From the NCBI RefSeq assembly GCF_030704535.1, contig NC_081821.1, positions 9,253,001 through 9,317,000 on the forward strand: a stretch of DNA of 64,000 nucleotides. The letters are read 5' to 3'. The notes below the pieces were generated by a model, which ran no database searches, was not told the DNA's origin, and saw nothing but the letters and a program-made list of their open reading frames with translations. How positions within the stretch are numbered: the stretch's first letter is position 1; every line of letters begins with the position of its first letter. The position numbers and the translations under genes were made by a program. This document shows positions 48,185 to 58,239 of this stretch, one piece after another. The stretch comes from Vitis vinifera. Taxonomy: Eukaryota > Streptophyta > Magnoliopsida > Vitales > Vitaceae.

Positions 48185-48640
48185 CTTAGCAAGATATCAA
48201 AATAAAATTTTAATAAATAAATTAATTTTAATTATTTTACTTTTAAATTTTATTTAATTGATTGCTAAGAAGATAGCAAATGCAACTCATAATAATTCTT
48301 TAACACATTTTTCTTTATGTCTTTTGCATATTAATTAAATATAAAAGAAATAAAAATATTTTTAAAAAATTATTCATATATCATAATTTCTTTTACATAA
48401 TTGAATACAATTAAATTACATAGATCATTATTTTAATACTAAATATATTCTCAAGTTTTACATATTATAATCAATTATTAAAAATTTTGTAATAAATATA
48501 TTATTTTCTTGAATAATTTTTTAAAATATTTATATTTTATTTTATCATTTTTAAAAAAATTTCTAATATTTCTATAACTTTTGATTAATTTTCATCCTAT
48601 ATTCCAATGTATTTTTAAAAATCAGATAAATAAATCAGAT
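47300..48640. other. Intergenic region between duplicated units; no gene recognised
   Basis: No open frame with family resemblance. Contains a tRNA-like B-box word in reverse orientation near 47520-47550 and AT-rich DNA from 48150. The similarity shared between the two duplicated units ends near 47290 on one side and resumes near 48640 on the other, so this is the spacer between units. Confidence 0.5.
48157..48183. repeat. (TA)n microsatellite
   Basis: TA run of about 13 units in AT-rich spacer. Confidence 0.9.
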
Positions 48641-48709
48641 GAAAATATCCTTCAATGATACAATGTGCCAAAGCATTTGGAGGGTAGAAGGGTAAAATCC
48701 AATTATCAT

Positions 48710-50752
48710 TTATGTTACAGAATAAACAGGATTATATTCCTTGTATCCACAGTGAAACCCATCAAATTGGCTCATGCTTCCCTCTGGCTCATCCAACATT
48801 GGGGCCTTCTCAAAGGTTGAAGGCAGCATGACAACTTCACAGACTTTACTCTCTTCCTCTTCTCTGTATTGTAGCCATGCCACTACATAACAGCCTGTGG
48901 CAATTATAATTGCTCCTATAACACTACAAAAATTATTTGAAATTGTCAGCCATTTCTCAGGTGGTTTCATCCTATCCCAAGCAAGTCCTTTCCCATGGCA
49001 GAAACAGGAGGGTATGAGAGGAGAGATTACCTTCCAATGTGGAGTGTTTCGCCAAGGAAGATGACACCTATTATGGCAGCAATTCCCATGCCCAAGGGTT
49101 TGAACATTGACGCAAAAACAGGCCCTTTCCTCCTTATGCACCAATTTTGTACAAAAAATGCTACCACACCAATAATAGCCTGCCCATTAAGAAAAGGTTG
49201 CATAATTAAGGTCAGCAAAGCTTATTTCATGATATTGGTGCAACCCAGGAAAATGCAGATGCAAGTGTTCTTACTGAGTAGATTATAGAGATGAGTTCAA
49301 TATCAGGCCTTAGTTTCCAAGCATTTGAGTCTCTCACGGCAATCAGAGAAACTGCTGTACTCTGAATCGCCCCAAACAATGTGATAAAGGAAATTACGGT
49401 GATATTTGATGGGTAGCAGCTTGACAGAATTGGTGCCTTTGACTAAGGTATGAACGTAGATCAGTCCCAAGTTCACCAAGTTTAAGGTAAAAATGAAAAC
49501 ATATGTTTGGAGTAAGTTTGTGATTGGTGCATGTATATACTACCTGGCAAGTGTTCCATGCTGAAAGTGAAAGACAAGCAGCTGCAAAAAAAAGGCCTCC
49601 AATGACCCAATTGTCTGCAGTTTTCAGAAGATGGTTGTTGGAGGATATTGAACCACCACCAATAATAGGAGGGCCCTATTAAAGGGTTACAATCAATGCT
49701 CCTGAGATCGATATCAGGGTGCCTAGGAGTTTTATCTGGCTTCTTGAGCTTCTCAAATCCAAATCTTCAAGTCTATAAGATAAAAAGCACGATACCTGAG
49801 TTTATTCGAGTGATTTAGTTCATGGTGAGAGATTTCACTAAGATTAAAACATAAGGATACTCATTTTCCGGATATTTGGTACTTTGAGAAAATGAAGGAA
49901 AGAGAAGGAAATGAAAGTTGAAGTTCTATGTTTCTGCTGTTGACTCAAGCAAATAACAATGAAAAGCAAAGATTTCGCCTCTCTCTCTACTATCTTTTCC
50001 TTTTTCAGTTTCTGAGCAATCAGACAGAACAAAGTACAAGAAACGATTAGAGCGATGACAACATTCAGTTTTGATACAGATGGTGTCTAAAAGGTAGAAA
50101 GACACCATGATTTTATTTACATTTGCCCAATCCCTCAATTAGCTGAAGGGTAGACACAATCTCTCTCCATTAATGTTTACCTGATAGCAACAGCAAGCAA
50201 GAAAGTGAAAGCAGGGATCAAGTTGCTCATAGCATAACAAAGTGTGGGTGAACTGTAACTTACGCCTGTGAATACCCAGTTCTGCATCACTGTAATCCTG
50301 CACAAAACCCACAAAAATTAACCAACTTCCACCACAAAAGAAAGTAAATCCACTTCAGAACCAACAAGGAGAAGCTGTATATATGGATAGAGTAACTGAC
50401 CCAGGAAGTCCGAGAAGGAAGAATTTACAGAAGTGAGAGAAAGTGAGAGGGGGCCTCTTTGTTCTGCAAATCCAAAAGAAAGAGCTGAGAGTAATACCAA
50501 AAAAGAGAACTTAGTTTTGTTTCTTGCTTGGACAGAGATAGAGAGAGAAAGACAGAGAGACCTGTGGAAGATGAAGGAAAGAAGAAAGAAGATGAGGGAG
50601 GCAAGAGCGTTGTAGTAGACAACAAAGACAAAGTGATTCATTCCTCTGGACATGGCTGCTTTGCTGAGAGTGACCAACCCCACATCAAGACACTCCATCA
50701 TCACCATAGCTGCAATTGGCACTATTCCTGACAACCATGCCTTCATCCCCAT
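48710..50752 (-). pseudogene. Second WAT1-related/EamA transporter copy, two stops in exon 4
   Basis: Minus-strand exons matching 26060-28054: 50752-50562 (191 bp, same length), 50463-50401 (63, same), 50297-50181 (117, same), 49772-49544 (229 versus 241), 49436-49275 (162 versus 159), 49179-49031 (149 versus 152), 48923-48710. All junctions remain GT..AG and all length differences in exons 4-6 are multiples of three. The break is in exon 4: where the intact copy reads THR-LEU-TYR-LYS-GLY, this one reads CTT TAA TAG GGC, with stops at 49679-49681 and 49676-49678. This truncates the protein at about 154 residues, before the second EamA half. An upstream in-frame ATG at 50866 could add 38 residues. 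It may still be transcribed; relaxed constraint is recent, judging by the otherwise clean frame. Confidence 0.9.
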
Positions 50753-51105
50753 CTCTCTCTCTATTTTCGCTGGTCTTTTGGATTCCATTGATTTGTGATA
50801 TTTCCTTAATTCTTTGATCAGATGATTAAGTGAACCCACGTTCCTGCTGCTTCTGCAATTCAACATTTTCTGTAAAAGAGAACAATAAAAATGGCATTAG
50901 GTCAAAGATAGTGCCCTTTTTTATTGCATGACATGCCACTCACGTAATATTTTTATATTGGTTGACTTGTTTTAATTATGGGGAAAAAGTGGGATGACGC
51001 CTAACAGAACTTTAGCTTTAGCCAAGCCAAAGCCAAAAACAAATTGGTTTGAGTTTTGCTTGGTTTTGTTTAGGGTGAATTGGAATACAGATTGAGAAAA
51101 AAAAT
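50753..51105. promoter_or_regulatory. Short divergent intergenic region between WAT1 copy 2 and HIG1 copy 2
   Basis: About 350 bp separate the two divergent starts, so this likely resembles the ancestral arrangement of the pair. The right part (51030-51090) matches the region just upstream of the intact HIG1 gene. Confidence 0.6.
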
Positions 51106-51899
51106 ATGAGTATGGTCGAACCCAATTTGGAGGGCTTCTTGAATCAGAAGAAGCAGGTCAAGAACCATTACTTCCCATTGGTACTCACCACGCGTTTCTC
51201 CTTGTACAAAAATTTTCTATCTCGAAGCTTTGCTGTGAATTTATTTGCTCGTTTCAGTTGAATTTTATGCATGGAAATTGTTGGCCTTATGACATTGGAT
51301 TTCTTGTTGAGCATCGAAATGGGTATTGCATGAACTTCAAGTCAAGTATGCCCACATGCTGGTTTTGAGTTGATTTAATACATCTCGTAGCAATTTAGGC
51401 CATTTTGTTTCATCAAATTGGGTTTTCTTCAAAAAAAAAAAAAGTTTTTGTTAGGTCATATGCCATCTTGTCTATATTCAGAAACTGGATCAACTTTTTC
51501 TGTTCAGCCTTACTCTTGTTATCTTTCCCACTGTTTTAGTAGATTTGTGTCTTTGTGTAACCTCTAGGGATAAAAGTGAATTTTTCATTGATAAACATTT
51601 TCAGCATGAAGATGCAATTTGCATTAGCATCACCATAACTCAAACCAAATGTCCATATCAACAAAAGGAGTTGTAAAAGTAACACAAAAATGTATAATAG
51701 AATTCTTCTATCAATCCCTATAATCGAGGAATACAAATCCTATCTAGGGAAACTCTTATCTATCAATCCCTATAATCGAGGGATTTGACTCTATCATAAT
51801 AAATACATCATATACAGCTTGTACACAACTCAATTTTCTTATAGAAAATACCGCAATTTCCAACACTCCCACTTAGGCTTATGAATAGATATTATCCAT

Positions 51900-52880
51900 T
51901 CCCAACTTGTCTACTATGACATGAAACGCTAAGCCATTCAATCCCTTTGTGAGAACATTTGCTAGTTGATTGTTTGTAGAAATATAGGGGGCACATATCA
52001 AACTCACCCTCCAACTTTTCTTTTATGAAGGGCTTATCAATTCCAACATGCTTGGTTCGATCGCGTTGTATTGGATCATATACAATACTAATGGTTGACT
52101 TATTTATCACAATAGAGTCTCATAGGATTATCTCATTTAATTATGAGATCTCCAAGAATTTTCTTTATCCACAACAACTCATAGATGTTGTGTACCATAG
52201 CTCTAAATTCTACTTTTAAGCTTGATCATGCCACCACATTTTGCATCTTCTTCCTCCAAGTCACTAAGTTTCCTCCAAGAAAGGTACAATATCCTATTGT
52301 AGACCTTTTCTCCATAATCAATCCTACACAATGAGCATCATTATAGACCTCTAGCCTCATTTCATGGCCTTTTTTGAACAAAATTCCCTTACTCGGAGTA
52401 CCCTTAAGGTAGTGAAGAATCCGATTGACAACTTGAAGTGAATCTCCTTTGAATTGTGCATAAACTAACTAACCAGATTGCTAGCATAAGCAATGTTTAG
52501 TCTTGTGTGCAACAGGTAAATCAACCTCCTAACTAACTATTGATACATCCCTCGATCTATATTCTTATCATTTGTTGCCTCTCTAAGCTTGTGATTATGT
52601 TCAATGGGATTTTCAACTACATTACAACCAATCTTTCTAGTTTCCTTGAGCAAGTCTAACCCTTTTTTTCTGATAAATAAATATCCCCTCCTTGGATCAT
52701 GTTATCTTTATTCCTAAGAAATATTTCAAGTTACCCAATTCTTTTGTCTCCGTTTACTAAATACCACTGAAGCCTCTCATTTACTCTTAAATTATTACCT
52801 ATCACAATTATATCAACATAAACCAACAAGATTATGACTCATCTTGAAGCTAAATGTTTTATAAACAATGTGTGATCTTC
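51900..52880 (-). pseudogene. Copia RNase H/RT C-terminal remnant
   Basis: Minus-strand frames give RILHYLKGTPSKGILFKK, IGYCTFLGGNLVTW and EFRAMVH-type RNase H residues, and near 52800 a VYVD-like RT motif (LVYVDIIVIGNNL). Stops and frame changes are frequent. Confidence 0.75.
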
Positions 52881-52923
52881 TTGACTTTGCTTGTTACTTT
52901 ATCTCTATCATTGCTTCAGTAAA

Positions 52924-53223
52924 CACTACAAAAAAATAGGTTTTTAATGACGAATCTTTAGTCACGGCCAGAGTAAAATTGTGACTTATGTGTTAATCAA
53001 TGGTGGTGGGAAAAAAAAACATGTTTAGTCACGGAGATTTTATGAACCGTCACTAAAAGGATTGATGAGAGGGTATTTTAGTGACGGATTTATTTGAATC
53101 CGTGACTATTTGTAAATTTAGGGAGGGAAATTTTGGCGCCAATACTTTTAGTCACGGTAATTTTATCATTCGTGACAAAAAGTGTAACAAATGATGTTTT
53201 AATCACGGTTTTTGGTGAAACTG

Positions 53224-53265
<42 letters not shown>

Positions 53266-53420
53266 GATTTTTAATCACGCTATTAATTGACCGTGACTGT
53301 ATGTGAACTTATAGTCACAAATTTCACATTGATCGTGACCAAATACATGGAGAAATATTTTGAACTTATGGTCATGGGGTTCACACAATCATGACCAAAG
53401 TCTATTATTTATTTTAAACC
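52924..53420. mobile_element. CACTA (En/Spm-like) transposon terminus with subterminal repeats
   Basis: CACTACAAAAAAATAGG at 52924 is a canonical CACTA end. It is followed by a lattice of about ten short GTCACGG/CCGTGAC/GTGACGG/CCGTCAC motifs in both orientations to about 53390, the usual subterminal binding-site array of this superfamily. The opposite TAGTG end was not found with confidence; the right boundary may be lost or lie beyond the nested solo LTR, up to about 58235. Confidence 0.75.
53228..53262. repeat. (TA)n microsatellite
   Basis: TA run of about 17 units inside the CACTA subterminal region. Confidence 0.9.
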
Positions 53421-53451
53421 ATTTTTGGGTTACCTATTATAATTTTTTAGA

Positions 53452-53456
<5 letters not shown>

Positions 53457-53502
<46 letters not shown>

Positions 53503-53561
53503 GATATTATTATTAATAGTAATAATAATAGTTCTTATTAATTATAAAAAGTTTAAAGTTA

Positions 53562-53595
<34 letters not shown>
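53457..53595. repeat. (TA)n and (ATT)n microsatellites
   Basis: A (TA)n run at about 53457-53499 and an (ATT)n run at about 53561-53595, separated by AT-rich DNA. Confidence 0.85.
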
Positions 53596-54609
53596 TTAAG
53601 TTAAAGAAACAAATTAGTGTGTTACCTATTTTTCCTTAGTTAAAATTATTTAATTTCCTTGTTATAATTAATGTTTTAATGAGAAGTAAAATAAAGTTTA
53701 ATATAATAGTGTGGACCCTGCATTTCAGCTCATGCGTTTCCCACTCGATGGCAAAACTCACTTTTTGTTTGAAAAATGATTTTATTGATTAGGAAAAATG
53801 ACTTGGAGTAGCCACTTATTTTTGTTTTATTTTTAAAGGGCAAACAAAATAAGAAAGAAAACTCTAAGTGTGACTCCTTATTTTGGAAAAGGTGGTCTGC
53901 GAAAAACCGGATCGGGTTTGGGGGTCAGGTTACTTATTAGGAAGGTACGGTAAGGACCGTAACACCCCTCTAAGTCCCTAAAGTGGGTCTCTACTAATAA
54001 AATGAAACTGACGCGGCGATCAACGAGAAAGTCAATGGATACTCACTTAAAGCATGCATAATATGAGAATCAAAACACGCAATAGAGATTGACTAGAATG
54101 AGAGTGGATGCGTACCTCGGTCACGAGCCACAATGCGCTATCAAGAAACGAGATTAGTGCACAATTAATGAATACAAAGTATAACCCATGCATATTGGAG
54201 TGCAAAACGAAGCTCAAGCAAAATATATTAAGCACGACAATTGACAGTTAAAAGGGATCAAACATAGGACCCCCAACAAAGCCAATTTATTGTTCATGAG
54301 CTAATCTCACAAATCCCGTGTTTTAGAATTATGAAGGAATCATTATTGCTTATGTAAAATCAAGAAGATCAGAAGATTATTTAGGAACTGAAATAAGATT
54401 AAAACTATTCGAGTGAAAACTGGATTCTTGGAGTTTATTTGAAAATTGGAGTATTTGGAATTAAATTTAAAATATTAGAGCTCCGGTAATTAAATTGAAA
54501 TTTGTTAAAGAAAATGAGAAATGGACTTTAGGAAATTGAATTGCGAGAACATAGACTTTTGAAAGTTGAATTTGTAATAATAATGATCATAAGATTTTGA
54601 AAGTTTGAA

Positions 54610-54650
54610 TTGATAATAATAATAATAATAATAAGATTTTAAAAGTTTGA

Positions 54651-54697
<47 letters not shown>

Positions 54698-54765
54698 GAT
54701 TAATAATAATAATAAGATTTGGAAAGTTGAATTAATAATAATAATAATAATAAGAATAATAATAA
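54610..54765. repeat. (AAT)n microsatellites with interspersed TTTTGAAAGTTTGAATT units
   Basis: Four AAT blocks separated by a repeated AAGATTTTGAAAGTTTGAATT-like spacer. This explains the poly-Leu/Ile open frame seen on the other strand. Confidence 0.9.
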
Positions 54766-55409
54766 TAAGATTTTGAAAGTGTTTTGGTTCCATCCCCATC
54801 ACAAGCCCAAGTCTATGAGCCCAAGTCCATTCATTAAAAGAGCTTTGGCTCCATTCATTAAAAGAGCCTTGGGCTCCATTTCCATCAAGCCCATCCTAGG
54901 AGGCCCAAACAAACATTACCCATCCGGCCCAAACTAAAAGAAAAGGGCTTAAGGCCCACATGAACCTACTTAAGCCCACAAGTCAATGTCTTCCCAAAAC
55001 CTACTTAAGCCCACCAACAAAACCCATTGCCTAAAATATCCACCCAAAAATCAAAAGATGGTTTCACTTTTTTTATAAAAAAAAAATTCCGGGTTGAAGA
55101 TTGATGGTGGCAGGTTGGCGGTGAAGATGGTAGAACAAAGCTCCAAATATAAGAACCTAAATAAACTCATATCATCTTCACCCTATATGTCCATCAATGA
55201 GCTTAGAAAAGAAGTTAAAAAAAACAAGCATGGAGTGGAGAAAAGAAAGTACCCGGAGATGGAAAACAAAGAGAGAGGACGAGAGGTTGAAGAAAGGTCT
55301 ATTTGGTGCCCGGTTTCCTCTCTTATCCCCAGATTTTTTTTCTTTCTTCAATGCATGTGCTGCCCAAAATCTCCTCCAATGCATGTGTTGCCCGTTTTTC
55401 CTCTCCAAT

Positions 55410-56373
55410 CATAGTTCAAAGTCGCGGTATCGGTTATTGACTCGGGAGGTCTTGAGGCACATCTGTCTCGGTATCTCGGATTGGTATCGGGTGATACGCA
55501 AAAAATTCTAATTTAAGAGCTTAAAATAATTTTAAAAAATTATAAAAATTATTTTAAAAATTAAATACAAATAAGTAGAGTGAAAAATTAATAAATAAAC
55601 TTCTATTATATTAAAATAATTCAAATTATAATAAAAGCATACTTTTGGGATGATTTAAAATAATATTAAAAATCTCTAAAAATATTTTAATTTAATCACT
55701 TGATAATATTTCTTGTTGAAGATGAAAATAATAAAAAGTAATTTTTTTTTATAAAAAATTGTTTAAATTAAATATTTTGAATTTTTAAAAAAATATTTTT
55801 AACTATTAAAAAAATAAAACCATGATTCATCTTTAAAAAAATAAATATAATTTTTCTTATAAAACTCCACGCAGAGTCAGCAAAATTCAAACAGGCCTTC
55901 CGGCCCCTAAACGCTAATGCAGCAACATCATGCGCCCGGGCAGCCATCTCGGCAGTTGGATACGTCCCCAGCCATATTCTCGACTTCTTATTGGGCTCCC
56001 GCAACTCGCACACCCACTTGTTCCCATTCCTCCTCCTCACTCCCCTGTACATCGGGTGCTGTGTCTCCTTAAACTTCCTCCTACCAGCGCGCTTCTTAGG
56101 CCGATTCGATGCCCGCAGAACTTCCTCGTCGGATTGGATGGTCCTCCGGGTCTGCCAGTCCGACGCTGAAGAACTCTCTGGGCTGCTGACAGAATGGGAA
56201 TCCAACGAAAATGGATACGAATTACAAAATTGATTGAAGAAGTCCATTTGAATTTGCAGTGAGAGAAAGAAGTGTTGGTTATCCAACTCGGGTATCGGTC
56301 CGATACCGGCCATGGTCGAGGCGGATACGACTCGGCCGAGTCGTACCGGTATCGATCGAGATTTTGAACCCTG
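55410..56373. mobile_element. hAT-like non-autonomous element carrying a CBF/DREB1 gene fragment
   Basis: Left end CATAGTTCAAAGTCGCGG, reverse complement of right end CAGGGTTCAAAATCTCGATC. These are imperfect terminal inverted repeats that continue with TATCGGT/GATACCGGT and GACTCGG on both sides. The flanks are the perfect 8-bp direct repeat TCTCCAAT (55402-55409 and 56374-56381). CA(G)GG ends and an 8-bp duplication are hallmarks of hAT transposons. It is 964 bp and has no transposase; the interior is a GC-rich AP2/ERF gene fragment plus AT-rich filler (55500-55866). Confidence 0.82.
55768..56247 (-). pseudogene. CBF/DREB1-type AP2/ERF transcription factor fragment, intact AP2 domain, C-terminus lost
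   Basis: From ATG at 56247 ([18 protein letters not shown]..) 127 codons read without interruption. Order: a Ser-rich N-terminus; the CBF signature [16 protein letters not shown] immediately before the AP2 domain; AP2 with [39 protein letters not shown] and [13 protein letters not shown]; and the downstream signature DSAW (55867). In CBFs this continues DSAWR and an acidic activation domain. Here the similarity stops after Trp, and an AT-rich, unrelated 32-residue tail follows to a stop at 55768. CBFs are intronless, consistent with direct genomic capture. In-frame codons also extend upstream to 56454 through the element end. It could produce a DNA-binding protein without activation domain, but there is no evidence of expression. 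Confidence 0.88.
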
Positions 56374-56595
56374 TCTCCAATGCATGTGCTGCCCGGTTTT
56401 CTTCTTCTCCCCTAGCTGCTGCCTATTTTCTCTCTTCAAGATCTTCTTTCCCATATTTTTTTTTTCCTACCCAAAAACCCCTCCTATCTCCCAGCTGCTC
56501 CCGTCCTCTCCATCATTTCCAATCTCACCCACTCCCCTAAAAAAAAACAATATTTTCTTCATCCCTCTCCAACCAACAAGGGGGTCTACAAATAG

Positions 56596-58235
56596 TTTAA
56601 AAATATAATAGTTCAATTTGATATTATTTGATAAAAAATTTAAATGCAAGTGACATTTACTCCCCAAGACTATGAGTTTAGCTTTAAAAAACCAAAACCA
56701 AAATCTTAACTTAGTCTGAGAAGGTGGGGGAGGGGCCTAATCTCTACTTAGCTGCATTTGACCTAACTTTTTTATTGGAAATGTAGAGGATAATATTGTT
56801 TATTGAGTGAATCCCCCCGTGGCCCATTTCTTTCCCATTAAATAAAATTGCCATGTTTTGGTGAACCCAACGACCCAATGCCAAAATAAATATTATTATT
56901 ATTATTATTATTTGCTTCATTTTCCAATCTAGGTAAACTTCGGCCACCTCACCTACCCTTTAACTTTAATCCCTTCAAGCAAATTGTAACATAGCCCTTA
57001 ACTTTGACCCTTTATCAATTATCGGACTTTTGATAAGAGTACGACAGTTTTTAAAAATAATGCCTAAATTATCGTGGTAAAAAAAATAATTCCAAATCTA
57101 CGTAGTTTTGTCCAGCGAGGAGAGAGAAGAAATTTGTAAGTGAGAAATTGTCTCTTCAACAGACGATTTTCACAAAAAAAAAAAAAAAAAAAAAAAAAAG
57201 TGAGAAATTCTCACTTAAAAAAAAAAAACAAAACCTTAAAATTTTTTGTTCATTCTTTATTTTTATTTAATAAATAAAATTAATTAATTTTATAATATAT
57301 ATTTTTAATAATTGTATTATTAAAAACTATATATATATATATATATATAGCTTTATTAAAAGACGTTTTTAATCTATGATGTGGACACAGTTTATGCTTG
57401 GCCACAATTTAAGATCTTGAGAAATTTTTTTAATTCCTTTTGATGCCACTTTTCCTTGGCTGCTACTTAATCTATGAGTGGACATAGCTTATGCTTGGCC
57501 GCAATTAAGGTCTTGAGTTTTATTTTATTTTATTTTAATATTTTAATTAAAATTCTCATTGCATGAAGAGATGTTGCTGAATTTTCTAGCATATATTTTC
57601 TATTATATATAAAACTTTATTTGAAGCAACAAAATTTTAATCTCTAATAATATATATATCCAAACTATATATTCCAAAAATATATAAAACATATTTATAT
57701 ACATATCCAAATTGGATAATCTGATAATAATCCCCAATACAAAGTTTTTTTAATTTTTTTTAATTTGATAAATTATTTTACACGCTTCTTTAAACTCAAT
57801 TCACTTATATGATAATGATTTAATATCTATTAAAAAATAAAATAAGACTAAAAATTTATTTTACAATGGTTTTAAAAAGCGTTTTTAATTTAAAAAGTAT
57901 TTGATAAAATTTTAAAATATAATATTAAAAAATCACTTATAATGTTTTTTTAAAAAAATGCTTTTACTCGAAAAGCACCTCCAGTAAAAAGATTTTGAAT
58001 AGAAACACTCCAATAAAAATATCACGTGTTTTTCTCACCATCTAATCATCGTTTCACCGTCACAGACGCTCCGGCACCGTCCCAACCACGCCTTTTTTCT
58101 TTCTCCGGTAGAATTCTACAACCGAGTATCACTCGCTGAAGCTACTGATCTGTTAACGGCAGAAGCTACTGAATTTTTTAGATATTTCGTTACTAGAAAT
58201 TACTTGTCTCCGAGGTTTAAACCTTCTAAACTACA
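56596..58235. other. AT-rich DNA between the solo LTR and the Copia RT remnant
   Basis: No gene. Contains (ATT)n near 56890, poly-A at 57172-57199, (TA)n at about 57330-57350, and an approximately 100-bp direct repeat. It may include the remainder of the CACTA element or MITEs (AAAGCGTTTTT/AAAAAATGCTTTT ends at about 57880-57965), but no termini were confirmed. Confidence 0.45.
57371..57520. repeat. Direct repeat, period about 100 bp
   Basis: AATCTATGATGTGGACACAG / TTTATGCTTGGCCACAATT at 57371 recurs as AATCTATGAGTGGACATAG / CTTATGCTTGGCCGCAATT at about 57469, each followed by AAG(G/A)TCTTGAG. Confidence 0.8.
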
Positions 58236-58239
58236 CCGT

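Larger units (their letters stand above)
55330..56400 (+). repeat. Host minisatellite (CCAATGCATGTGCTGCCC) around the hAT-like insertion
   Basis: Three copies of CAATGCATGTGYTGCCC occur at about 55349, 55376 and 56378 in the solo LTR. The third is directly downstream of the nested element. The spacing of the first two is about 28 bp. Confidence 0.7.
53710..56590 (+). mobile_element. Solo LTR with AATAG target duplication, carrying a nested hAT-like element
   Basis: Starts TGTGGACCCTGCATTTC at 53710 and ends AAGGGGGTCTACA at 56590. It is flanked by AATAG at 53705-53709 and 56591-56595. After subtracting the nested element and its 8-bp duplication it is about 1.9 kb. The 5' part (GGAAAAATGACTTGGAGTAG, GGTCTGCGAAAAACCGG, GTACGGTAAGGACCG) is a sequence style I associate with plant Gypsy LTRs. 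It contains (AAT)n tracts at 54610-54765. No internal coding region is present. Confidence 0.85.

Noticed and set aside
53700..53712. AATAGTGTGG as the right CACTA end (TAGTG)
   Set aside because: TAGTG here is formed by the AATAG target duplication plus the start of the solo LTR; no poly-T or subterminal motifs precede it.
54587..54802. Poly-Leu/Ile open frame, membrane-protein-like
   Set aside because: Translation of AAT repeats inside a solo LTR.
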